Below, piece after piece: positions 24,344-32,180 of a stretch of 64,000 nt of DNA (positions are counted from its first letter, which is position 1; every line of letters begins with the position of its first letter). Below the pieces are notes generated by a model. That model was given only the letters and a program-made list of their open reading frames with translations, had not been told where the DNA came from and did no database searches. Made by a program: the position numbers and the translations under genes. Origin of the DNA: an uncultured Kordia sp. (lineage in GTDB: Bacteria > Bacteroidota > Bacteroidia > Flavobacteriales > Flavobacteriaceae); assembly GCF_947496985.1 (NCBI RefSeq), contig NZ_CANMEZ010000011.1:103927-167926 (forward strand), written 5' to 3'.

Positions 24344-25405
24344 CTAGTTAATGATTTCAGGGTTACACGTTACTTGTTCTAATTGCGCTAAGAGATATCT
24401 AGCGATGAGCGGTGGTACTTCGTCTTTACTTGTCCAATTGGTAGTTTTTGCTTTTGGGAGGTTTTTTTCGACAATAAATTGTCCTAAGATTTTAGTGACT
24501 TTTTCAAAATCTTCAATGGCTGAAACCTGTAGTTTTTTCTTGAAGTTGAAATCTTTTTCGAGAGTAGTTGTTAATTCAATTGAAGCGCAGTCTGCGAGTA
24601 AAGCTTCTGCATCTTTTCTATTTAAACTTTCAAATAATACAATTGGAAGCGCTACATGTACATCTTCTAAAATTTCTCTTGGCATTCCTACTTTTTCAAC
24701 TAAAAAGTTTGCATGTGCTTCGTTAGTAACATCAAAATCTTGCAACATTACTGTGACCAATTGATGACTTTGATTTATTAGTTTTATTGCTTTGTTAGAC
24801 TGGTATTGTCTCCATAATAATTGAGAATTATCATAAGAAATATCTTCAATTACATACGCATCTGCTGTTTCATAAGCTCTTGTTTTTAATACTTTTTCAA
24901 TACTTCGCAACTGTGTATTTTCAGCTTCTTTGCTAATCAGTATTGTATACACATCTTTTCGAGGATTTGAAAAATGCACATTTGCATCGGTACGTTTTTG
25001 AAGTGCTTTTGCTGTAGCTACAGATACATTTCCAAGTACAATACTTGGCTCGTTTAGCATTAAAGTTAGTACTTCAGATTGTTTGCAACCTAAAAATTCC
25101 GAGAGTTGTTCCGTTACTTTTGGTAAAAGTAAAACGTTATTTAAACTCACGCTGATATCGATTAATTCTGTCTTTAAATCAATCTCATCTTCTGCTGTGC
25201 AAATTGAAACATCCAAGCCTAGTTTTGTAAGCGTATCTTCTGCTTTTTGCGCGGTGTCTTCATCTACTTTTTGAAATAATACTGAAGGAGCGTTGTACAA
25301 TAGTTTTAAGATGTAATCTTGTGGAATTTTTAAAGCATCCGATAGTACTTTGGATGCGCCAGGAGTTGCATTTCCAATAGAATTGATAATTACTGTGTTT
25401 TCCAT
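24344..25405 (-). CDS. protein with three L7/L12-CTD-like repeats (first gene of operon)
   Basis: A 353-residue protein. Three segments of about 65-70 residues (about 3-70, 77-145, 213-280) have the same plan: a strand of the form VxL or VxI, a helix, a small hydrophobic helix with P.(I/V)L, then DA..L or TA..L and a final strand: LYNAPSVLFQKVDEDTAQKA; LNEPSIVLGNVSVATAKALQ; ALPIVLFESLNRKDAEALLA. This is the layout of the ClpS/ribosomal L7/L12 C-terminal fold. The C-terminal helix bundle is unrecognised. First in the operon. The fold assignment is inference from spacing. Confidence 0.5.
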   Translation of the reverse strand: MENTVIINSIGNATPGASKVLSDALKIPQDYILKLLYNAPSVLFQKVDEDTAQKAEDTLTKLGLDVSICTAEDEIDLKTELIDISVSLNNVLLLPKVTEQLSEFLGCKQSEVLTLMLNEPSIVLGNVSVATAKALQKRTDANVHFSNPRKDVYTILISKEAENTQLRSIEKVLKTRAYETADAYVIEDISYDNSQLLWRQYQSNKAIKLINQSHQLVTVMLQDFDVTNEAHANFLVEKVGMPREILEDVHVALPIVLFESLNRKDAEALLADCASIELTTTLEKDFNFKKKLQVSAIEDFEKVTKILGQFIVEKNLPKAKTTNWTSKDEVPPLIARYLLAQLEQVTCNPEIIN

Positions 25406-25719
25406 GTGGTATGAATTTTATTAAAATGATTTTGTAAAATTATATCGCTGACGATGGAGAAACGTGTGTGGAATTCCTTTTTATGACACGGTGTTTTTAC
25501 CTTTTTTAAAAAGGTGCTTTTTGGAAGAAAACCTTTTTTTATACCGTATACTGAATGAGAACACTTACAGATAAAATGACGTTTTTTAAACTGAAAACAA
25601 TAAAAACATCATAACTAAATGAAATAATGAAATTTGAGTGAATACATTCTTTTTGAGGAAGTGTAAGAACTTTTACTTGGAGAAGGTATTAAAGCATTTT
25701 TTAGAAATAATACTGCATA
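25406..25719. other. upstream region of the ten-gene operon
   Basis: No ORF and no consensus TAnnTTTG promoter visible on the - strand. An A/T-rich hairpin AAAAAGGT / ACCTTTTT at 25508-25538 is the only structure. The operon promoter may be non-canonical or activator-dependent. Confidence 0.4.
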
Positions 25720-25748
25720 AAAAAAGTGACCCGAAGTTCACTTTTCAA
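25720..25748 (-). terminator. terminator of the lanthipeptide-like relic
   Basis: Arms AAAAGTGA (25722-25729) and TCACTTTT (25738-25745) with a T run on the - strand, 20 bases after the relic's stop. Confidence 0.65.
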
Positions 25749-25766
25749 ATTTTATGTATCTAGCTT

Positions 25767-25948
25767 TTATAGACATTTACATACAGCAGCAGCAGCATCT
25801 GTTGGTACCACTCCTGTAGTTTCACATTCACCTTGTAATGAACAAAACACTGAGCATAAGTTGATGTTCTTGTTCCTACTGTTAACTCATTTGATGTTAA
25901 GCTAGAGATTTTTTTTCTAATGCTAATTTTAAGATTTTGTTTTTTGAG
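25767..25948 (-). pseudogene. broken lanthipeptide-like precursor
   Basis: On the - strand the leader KKQNLKISIRKKISSLTSNE with LTVG following is clearly related to the precursors at 14749 and 15054, but the codon where ATG should be is CTC and an in-frame stop lies just before it. A Cys-rich core (CSVFCSLQGECETTGVVPTD, then Ala-rich VCKCL and stop at 25767-25769) is in another frame, so a one-base indel has split leader from core. Total length (182 bases) is not a multiple of three. The core still has five Cys and a proper terminator, suggesting recent loss or a sequencing error. Confidence 0.65.
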
Positions 25949-26012
25949 AATTTATGTTAAATATTACAATCACACATCGTTAACTATTAACAATCAGTAT
26001 TTTAAAATAAAG

Positions 26013-26498
26013 TTAGTACGGGTTTTTATATCCATAAAAATCTTCTAAATGTGTCTTTACTTTTTCTAACGGAATATGAAATAGTGACTCAGAAAGTACT
26101 ATTGGTGTTCCAAATCGTTTTACATTAACACGCATTATTTTTGTAACAATACTCGTTTTATCTTCAAAGAAGCGCTCTTGATGTGTTATCATAATGACGA
26201 TTGCAGTAAAATTTATGCCTTCTTTAATTTCAAAACCTGTGATGAATTCCCAAGGGATAAATCCCATACCATTTCCACTACTTTTTATTCCTTCATCAGT
26301 AACAGTAACGGTTGGTTTGCGTAATGCTAAACGAAGCAATCCGTAAGTACCCAAGAAAAATAAAAATCCAAAAAAAACGTAACATAGAATTCCTGGAAGA
26401 AAGAACATCATGCTTCCCGATACGAATAGCACCGCTATTGCAATGAAAATTTGTCGTATAGTATGCTTTCGCTGTTGATAAAAAAGTAATGGCTCCAT
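26013..26498 (-). CDS. STM3941-type small membrane protein
   Basis: A 161-residue protein with two transmembrane segments (about 17-34 and 36-56) followed by a cytosolic PH-like beta domain (PTVTVTDEGIKSSGNGMGFIPW, ITGFEIKEG, LSESLFHIPLEKVKTHLEDF). This is the form of the small STM3941 family, whose function is unknown; the ending LEKV...L..F.G is typical. Monocistronic as far as can be seen, divergent from the phosphatase gene at 26627. Confidence 0.65.
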   Translation of the reverse strand: MEPLLFYQQRKHTIRQIFIAIAVLFVSGSMMFFLPGILCYVFFGFLFFLGTYGLLRLALRKPTVTVTDEGIKSSGNGMGFIPWEFITGFEIKEGINFTAIVIMITHQERFFEDKTSIVTKIMRVNVKRFGTPIVLSESLFHIPLEKVKTHLEDFYGYKNPY

Positions 26499-26626
26499 TG
26501 ATTTATTTTTTTAATCCTTGTCTTCTAAAATAGAGATAATTTTGAATAGATTGTTTATAATTTATAACCTAGATTTCACATGAAAGTACTTTTTTATGTT
26601 GAAATTTGCACTTTAATTTATTTTAT

Positions 26627-27955
26627 ATGATAAAAAATATAGTATTGTCGTGTTTGTTTGTAGTATGTTCTTTTGTAAGTTTTGCACAAGATTCATTATT
26701 AAAATCAGGTCCTATGGTTGGATATTCAGATTTTAGAGAAGCGCTCATTTGGGTTCAAACTACACAACCTGCAGTTGTAAGAATTGGTTATTTTACCACT
26801 GGAGAAAATGAAAAGTTCACTAATTCTGTACAAACAACCCTTGAAGGTGATTTAATTGCAAAGTTAACTCCTAGTGATGTTGAATATGGAAAAACATATA
26901 CATATAAATTATATATCAATGATGTATATGTAGCTCGAGATTATAAATTAGAGTTTCAAACACAGACTTTATGGCAATTTAGAACAGATCCACCGGATTT
27001 TAAAATTGCACTTGGTTCCTGTAGTTTTATTAATGAAACAAAAGATGATCGTCCAAAACCATATGGGGGAAAGTATCAAATTTTCAATTCTATTTTAGCC
27101 AAAAATCCAGATTTAATGTTATGGGTTGGAGATAATATGTATTTACGAACGCCTGATTTTATGACAGATAGAGGAATTCGTCATCGGTATAGACACACAC
27201 GCGCTACACCAGAACTTCAAGCTTTACTAGGAAGTGTACATCATTATGCAACTTGGGATGATCATGATTTTGGTCCAAATGATGCAGATCGTAGTTATGT
27301 GAATAAAAGAATAACCGAAAAAACTTTCAATGATTATTGGGGAAATCTAAATACAAACGCTGCTGGAAATGGTGGTGTTACACAACATTTTTCATGGAAT
27401 GATATTGAGTTTTTCATGCTAGACGATCGTTATCATAGAGCGCCAAATAGAGATCCAAATCAAGATAAAGCCTATTTAGGAAAACAACAACTTGATTGGT
27501 TAGTCGATGCATTAACCAAAAGTAGAGCCACTTTTAAAATAATTATTAATGGTGGACAGGTTGTAAGTGATGTAGCTAAGTTTGAAAATTATATAACCTA
27601 TCCAACTGAACGTGCCGAGTTGTTCAAGCGTTTACACGATGCCAAAATAGAAGGTGTTATTTTTATAAGTGGTGACAGACATCATACAGAAATTTCACGT
27701 TTAGAACGCAAAGACGCATATCCATTAATTGATATTACGTGTTCTCCTTTAACTGCAGGAACCCACTCTGCAAGAGATGAAGGCAATACTTTACAAGTAA
27801 AAAACAAAACATTTTACAACCGTAATTTTGGTATTATTGAAGTTTCTGGGAAACGAAGAGATCGTGTTTTATTATTGAACATTTATGATTCTGATGGAAA
27901 CAAAGCATTTGATTACGAGATTAAAGCGAAAGATTTACGCTATCCAAGAAAGTAG
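26627..27955 (+). CDS. PhoD-like exported phosphodiesterase/alkaline phosphatase
   Basis: A 442-residue protein from the ATG at 26627 (the frame also opens at a TTG at 26606, but MIKNIVLSCLFVVCSFVSFAQ is a clear Sec signal). The N-terminal Fn3-like domain (SGPMVGYSDFREALIWVQT) precedes a metallophosphoesterase domain: ALGSCSF, LWVGDNMYLR, YATWDDHDFGPNDADRS, ISGDRHHTEISRL, residues that bind the metal pair in PhoD enzymes. Probably periplasmic and active on phosphodiesters or phosphomonoesters. A terminator follows at 27980. Confidence 0.88.
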   Translation: MIKNIVLSCLFVVCSFVSFAQDSLLKSGPMVGYSDFREALIWVQTTQPAVVRIGYFTTGENEKFTNSVQTTLEGDLIAKLTPSDVEYGKTYTYKLYINDVYVARDYKLEFQTQTLWQFRTDPPDFKIALGSCSFINETKDDRPKPYGGKYQIFNSILAKNPDLMLWVGDNMYLRTPDFMTDRGIRHRYRHTRATPELQALLGSVHHYATWDDHDFGPNDADRSYVNKRITEKTFNDYWGNLNTNAAGNGGVTQHFSWNDIEFFMLDDRYHRAPNRDPNQDKAYLGKQQLDWLVDALTKSRATFKIIINGGQVVSDVAKFENYITYPTERAELFKRLHDAKIEGVIFISGDRHHTEISRLERKDAYPLIDITCSPLTAGTHSARDEGNTLQVKNKTFYNRNFGIIEVSGKRRDRVLLLNIYDSDGNKAFDYEIKAKDLRYPRK

Positions 27956-27979
27956 TTTCAAAATACAAATTAGTATACC

Positions 27980-28017
27980 AAAACCGTCAATAGCTTATAT
28001 TGGCGGTTTTGTTTTTA
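27980..28017 (+). terminator. terminator after PhoD-like gene
   Basis: AAAACCGTCAATA / TATTGGCGGTTTT hairpin followed by T's, 25 bases after the stop codon. Confidence 0.8.
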
Positions 28018-28034
28018 TTTATTAGTTTTATCTT

Positions 28035-28541
28035 ATGATTATAGCCACAGATATTCATTATAAAGAAACCTACGCAAAAGCCGTTTGTGTGGCTTTTCAA
28101 TGGGAAGATGCTATTCCTAAAAAAGTATATACCGCAACAATTGATGACGTTGCGCCGTATGTTCCTGGTGAATTCTATAAACGAGAACTTCCTTGTATTT
28201 TAAAAGTTTTGGAACAAGTTGATCTGGAAACAACAGAAGCTATTATTGTTGATGGACATGTGTTTGTGCATGACAATAAAAAATATGGTTTGGGAGCTTA
28301 TTTGTGGGAAGCGCTTGATAAAAAAGTTCCAATCATTGGCGTTGCAAAAAAATCATTTATTAATACTAAAAACGTTTCTACACCCGTTTTACGTGGATCA
28401 AGTGAAAAACCATTATTTGTTTCTTGTATTGGTATTGATAAAGAAAATGTTTTGGAAAAGATAAACCTTCTACATGGCGAACATCGCATGCCAACTATTT
28501 TGAAACTTTTAGATGCAGTTACAAAAACTGAAAAAGAATAA
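28035..28541 (+). CDS. endonuclease V homologue (short form)
   Basis: A 168-residue protein aligned by motif with endonuclease V, which cuts DNA or RNA one base past inosine. Seen: ATDIHY near 4-9 (metal-binding Asp6, catalytic DxxY form), PYVPGEFYKRELP near 40-52 (the PY wedge and the RE motif), IVDGHVFVHDNKKYGLG near 74-90 and PIIGVAKKSF near 101-110. All of these match the family, but the protein is about 50 residues shorter than Nfi of E. coli, lacking the C-terminal part. Activity is plausible because the catalytic Asp/Glu residues remain. Confidence 0.78.
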   Translation: MIIATDIHYKETYAKAVCVAFQWEDAIPKKVYTATIDDVAPYVPGEFYKRELPCILKVLEQVDLETTEAIIVDGHVFVHDNKKYGLGAYLWEALDKKVPIIGVAKKSFINTKNVSTPVLRGSSEKPLFVSCIGIDKENVLEKINLLHGEHRMPTILKLLDAVTKTEKE

Positions 28542-28545
28542 AAGC

Positions 28546-28595
28546 ACGTTTTTAGCTATAAATCAAACCTTTATGATTTAAAAACGTTTTATGCA
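28546..28595 (+). terminator. hairpin after endonuclease V gene
   Basis: ACGTTTTTA...AAATCA / TGATTT..AAAAACGT imperfect inverted repeat directly after the stop; a possible terminator. Confidence 0.45.
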
Positions 28596-28756
28596 TCACG
28601 GCCTCTTTAGCAGAATTTTACTATCTTTTTGTAATGTAATATAGATTTTTAGGTTAAATCAAGTATTTATACGCTAGTATACCACTACTTTTTTATTGAT
28701 TTTTGAATTATAAATTACACCAAACAACAAACCTAACCATATTAACAATTAAAGAA

Positions 28757-30232
28757 ATGAAAACCTCAACCTTATTAAAAACCGCTATGCTATTATGTGT
28801 AGCTATTTTATTCTTTCACTCTTGTGAAGAAAAAAAGAAAGAAAAACAAAATGAAAACACCGAAACATCATCAACTGCAGCCGAAGCGCAAACTACGTAC
28901 GAGTTAGCTGATGCTAGTGAAACTACTCCATGCGAATGTGAATCAGATTGGTTTCCGCATACGCAAACTCCAGCACCAGCTGAAGGAGACGGAAGTCCAT
29001 TTGATACTAGCTCTACAACCAACTGTATATTTCACCAATGGTCTTGGCAAAAATTTTTATGGGTAACACAACCTGATGCTAATCAAACTCCTTTATTTCT
29101 TAGAGAGCTTAAACAAGTAGATGCGCAAATGACACCTGTTACAGTACCTAGTGATGTATCATTAGTTTTGACTGCTGATGAACAAGCAAGTACAGACGCT
29201 ATCTTAAAGACGAATCCAAACTTTGATACACAAAATGGAGCATCAGCAACTATTTATTATGGAATTTATGTAAACAATACCTTAGAAGCTGCTGCTGAAA
29301 AATATAAAACACAAATCCTAGATGGAACTTTACCGCATGATAATACGCAAACATTTCCTGTAGGATCTTTAGAAGTAAAAACATCATGGGTTTCTACAGA
29401 TATTATCCCTTCTGACGAATTAGATAAGTATTATACAACAGAAGCTAATATTGGAACTACCAAAACTACAGTTGCGCTTTTAGGAGTTCATGTTGTAGGT
29501 ATTGTAAAAAATCATCCTGAATTTATTTGGGCAACTTTTGAACATCAAAGTTTAGCTCCTGCATTCGATTGGTCAAAAGGAACAGCAAGTACAGATACTG
29601 AAACATTATTATTTAAAAAAGGAAGTGTTTCTACTATTGATGGAATTCAATGGAATGGCTCTGCTCCAACGACAGCAAGTGAAGCCTATATTTTATTTCA
29701 ATATGGGGTCCCAAGAGTGAAAGGGAGTAATAGTAACAACTTCATGAATACTAGTCAAAAAGAACCTAAAAATTATAATAACATAGTTAATATTAATAAT
29801 TGTGTTGCGACAAACTTGAAAGACGTTTGGAATAATTATCAATATAGCGGATCTATTTGGATGAACACAGATAAATTAACTCCAGAGCAACAAGCTGACA
29901 CCATTGTAAAACTTGGTGGTAAAATTGCTAGTGCTACGCCAAAATCTATAGCAAGAGGTTCTTTAAATGCTTCTAATATTACTATGGAAACATATGCGCA
30001 AACTTTTGAGCCAAGTATAGATAAAATTGATGTTAGTAATTTAGCAAATTGTTTTTCTTGTCATAATGCTGTAAACTTTCAGAGCCAAGATTCTATAAAG
30101 CCAAGTTCACCTTTATACTTAAGTCACCTTTTCAACGGGTATCTAGCACTCGAAAGCGGAAAAACAATAGATGAAATTAATCAAATGAAGATTAAAGAGT
30201 TTAAGGAAGATTTCTTAGATAAAAAGAAATAA
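28757..30232 (+). CDS. lipoprotein with one C-terminal CxxCH haem-binding motif
   Basis: A 491-residue lipoprotein starting at the ATG at 28757 (MKTSTLLKTAMLLCVAILFF then HSC lipobox); the earlier ATG at 28703 adds unrelated residues. After an E/K/T linker the mature protein contains CECESDWFPHTQTP, CIFHQWSWQKFLWVTQP and, near the end, LANCFSCHNAVNF, a single CxxCH for covalent haem c. This domain order is seen in uncharacterised Bacteroidota cytochrome-like lipoproteins. Probably an outer-membrane or periplasmic redox protein. Electron partner unknown; followed by a terminator. Confidence 0.7.
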   Translation: MKTSTLLKTAMLLCVAILFFHSCEEKKKEKQNENTETSSTAAEAQTTYELADASETTPCECESDWFPHTQTPAPAEGDGSPFDTSSTTNCIFHQWSWQKFLWVTQPDANQTPLFLRELKQVDAQMTPVTVPSDVSLVLTADEQASTDAILKTNPNFDTQNGASATIYYGIYVNNTLEAAAEKYKTQILDGTLPHDNTQTFPVGSLEVKTSWVSTDIIPSDELDKYYTTEANIGTTKTTVALLGVHVVGIVKNHPEFIWATFEHQSLAPAFDWSKGTASTDTETLLFKKGSVSTIDGIQWNGSAPTTASEAYILFQYGVPRVKGSNSNNFMNTSQKEPKNYNNIVNINNCVATNLKDVWNNYQYSGSIWMNTDKLTPEQQADTIVKLGGKIASATPKSIARGSLNASNITMETYAQTFEPSIDKIDVSNLANCFSCHNAVNFQSQDSIKPSSPLYLSHLFNGYLALESGKTIDEINQMKIKEFKEDFLDKKK

Positions 30233-30256
30233 GAATTACAAAACATATATAAATAA

Positions 30257-30295
30257 AAAAAGAATCCTCAGGGCAAAGGATTCTTTTTTTATTTT
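30257..30295 (+). terminator. terminator after the CxxCH lipoprotein gene
   Basis: AAAAGAATCCT / AGGATTCTTTTTTT hairpin with a strong T-tract. Confidence 0.85.
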
Positions 30296-31225
30296 TAATA
30301 CAATTTATCAGATTGTTAACACTAGTAATACTAAATATTAATAGCACTAAAATAATGTAGTAAAACTTCTTATCGTTACAAAGTCGATGAAATTGTATCT
30401 ACATATAGATAAATGGTCGTTTTATATCGATAAGCTTACAAAAGCTTTTTGATTTTTTTAATCATAACAAATATCTACAAACAAAAAAAAGAACTTTTGG
30501 GGGCACAAAAGTTCTTTTCATATATACAATTTACCAGATTGTAATATTATCGTAATACTAAATATTCTGCATCAAATATAAGCCTATCAATAAAATACAC
30601 TGATAAAAGTCGATCAACCTAGTCTATAGTGTAGACGAATGACGTTATTAAGACGATTAACATTTTACCTAAATTTCTTTCTATCAGAAAATCAGGCATT
30701 TAAGAAAATTAATGTAACAATATTTTAAGATAGTACATCTAAACTTATGTAAAAAGCAAAAGGAGTGTTCCCCAACACTCCTTTCTAATTGTAGAATAAT
30801 AAACCTCAACAAATACTCATTGAAACTTGTTTCGAAAGTAGTAAATCATATCGATGTAAGACGTACGTTTTATATAAGCGTAGCAAAAAGTTAATAAGCG
30901 TTGAAAAAATGTATAAAAAGCAAAAAAGGAGTGTCCCCCAACACTCCTTTTGCATAAGAAATATATTCTTCTTTTCATGGAATAAAATACCCAGTTTGAA
31001 ATTTTATTGAAGAATAAATAACCTAAAAAACCTGTGGTAAACTTAGCTATTGTGAAGAGAATATAAAAGAAATACAGTACGTAATTTATAAATTACGTAT
31101 TAAAAAAAACACTCATAAACAACTAAAAATCAACACTAAACATGTTTTTACATTCAAAAAAAGCTGAAACTTTATAGCAATCCTATTTCAACTAAAATAC
31201 ACTCGGTATTTATAAAAAACGTATA
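30296..31225. repeat. gene-free stretch with repeated hairpin modules
   Basis: No coding frame is visible in this 930-base stretch. It holds terminator-like hairpins at about 30432-30455, 30483-30518 (AAAAGAACTTTTG / CAAAAGTTCTTTT), 30752-30787 and 30916-30953. The last two are near copies (GGAGTGT...ACACTCC with AAAAAGC before). The leads are also repeated: ACAATTTA[TC]CAGATTGT and GTAATACTAAATATT occur at 30300-30340 and again at 30525-30565. This looks like a row of small non-coding transcription units or decayed copies of one; there is no direct-repeat/spacer structure as in CRISPR. Confidence 0.5.
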
Positions 31226-31258
31226 AAAAAAGCGAGCATTAGCTCGCTTTATATTCAA
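31226..31258 (-). terminator. terminator of the TerB-like gene
   Basis: AAAGCGAGC / GCTCGCTTT hairpin with flanking T/A tracts just downstream of the - strand gene at 31272. Confidence 0.75.
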
Positions 31259-31271
31259 TATTTTATATTTT

Positions 31272-31937
31272 TTAATTGACTTCTTGAATTTCTTTAACTT
31301 GTAATTTATCAATCAATGTTTTGTACATGTCTTTTGGAAGTCCACATGCAATTAAGTATTCTTTCATTAGTGCTTCTTCTGCTTTATCAATGACTCCATC
31401 TGCTAATAATACAACTCCAGCTTGCGCTAAAATATTCATAATAGCTTCCGCAGATAATTCAGCTCTAGCTTCATTTAGTAAATTAAATACAAAGTTATCT
31501 TTATTCTGATCGCGTTTAACACGTTCCATAATTTCAATTAACTCTGACTTAACATCATCAAATTGCTCAATAGCATCTTTAATTTCACGCTCTTCTTCTA
31601 TCGCAAAATCATTATCAATAACAGACATATGCGTCATAGTAGCTATAAGTGCTTTCGCATAAATATAACGTGCCTGATGCTGTGCATTATCTCTCACAGA
31701 TTGCGACTGACCTAAAATATCTTTGATCTTTTCATTATAGGCACTTTTACAATTCGTACATTCATAAAAACGATCTACAACGTCCAATGGAATTACAGGA
31801 ATAAAAAATAGTGTAAACCAACGTCTGTATAACTTATTCACTAAACTTCCGTTGTCACAATTAGGACAACTATTATCTAACACAGGACTCTCACTTACTG
31901 TATGCTTGATTCCTCTTGTTCCAAAAATTATAAACAT
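31272..31937 (-). CDS. zinc-ribbon protein with TerB-like domain
   Basis: A 221-residue protein. N-terminal zinc ribbon: CPNC near 24-27 and CTNC near 60-63, with the hydrophobic RRWFTLFFIPVIPL between (probably membrane-associated). From about 90 on, a helical TerB-like domain: AKALIATMTHMSVIDNDFAI, EEREIKDAIEQF, VVLLADGVIDKAEEALM, with the DxxxxxxE metal-type pattern of tellurite-resistance TerB proteins. Function unknown in this architecture; it is common in flavobacteria and probably monocistronic. Confidence 0.7.
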   Translation of the reverse strand: MFIIFGTRGIKHTVSESPVLDNSCPNCDNGSLVNKLYRRWFTLFFIPVIPLDVVDRFYECTNCKSAYNEKIKDILGQSQSVRDNAQHQARYIYAKALIATMTHMSVIDNDFAIEEEREIKDAIEQFDDVKSELIEIMERVKRDQNKDNFVFNLLNEARAELSAEAIMNILAQAGVVLLADGVIDKAEEALMKEYLIACGLPKDMYKTLIDKLQVKEIQEVN

Positions 31938-32154
31938 ATAAATTCCTTTTTTGTAAATATAGCATATTTTATGAGGTAAAACATAATTGTTATTTACATA
32001 AGTTCTTATACTATTTCATGAACAGATACTTCTTTTACTCTGTCCCTTTATTTTACCTAAAAAGCTAGTAATCATTAAAATGTTCACAATAAACTGCTAA
32101 TATTTTAACAAATAAATACAATGCAAGCACAGTATATATAATAGCAATCTTTGT

Positions 32155-32162
32155 TATATTTG
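32155..32162 (+). promoter_or_regulatory. -7 promoter element of the persulfide dioxygenase gene
   Basis: TATATTTG matches TAnnTTTG and lies 18 bases before the ATG. No clear TTTG -33 element is seen 19 bases further up. Confidence 0.4.
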
Positions 32163-32180
32163 TACCGCAAATACAGCATT

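Noticed and set aside
15665..25405. Phage tail, T6SS or extracellular contractile injection system
   Set aside because: No sheath, tube, baseplate, spike, AAA+ ATPase or DUF4157/DUF4255-type protein could be recognised; PASTA and OmpA-like domains alone do not identify such systems.
25784..25799. CAG-type trinucleotide repeat as a slippage locus
   Set aside because: It is the run of Ala codons in the core of the broken precursor peptide; too short to claim repeat instability.
30296..31225. CRISPR array
   Set aside because: The repeats are terminator-type hairpins with variable gaps, not regular direct repeats with spacers; no cas genes nearby.
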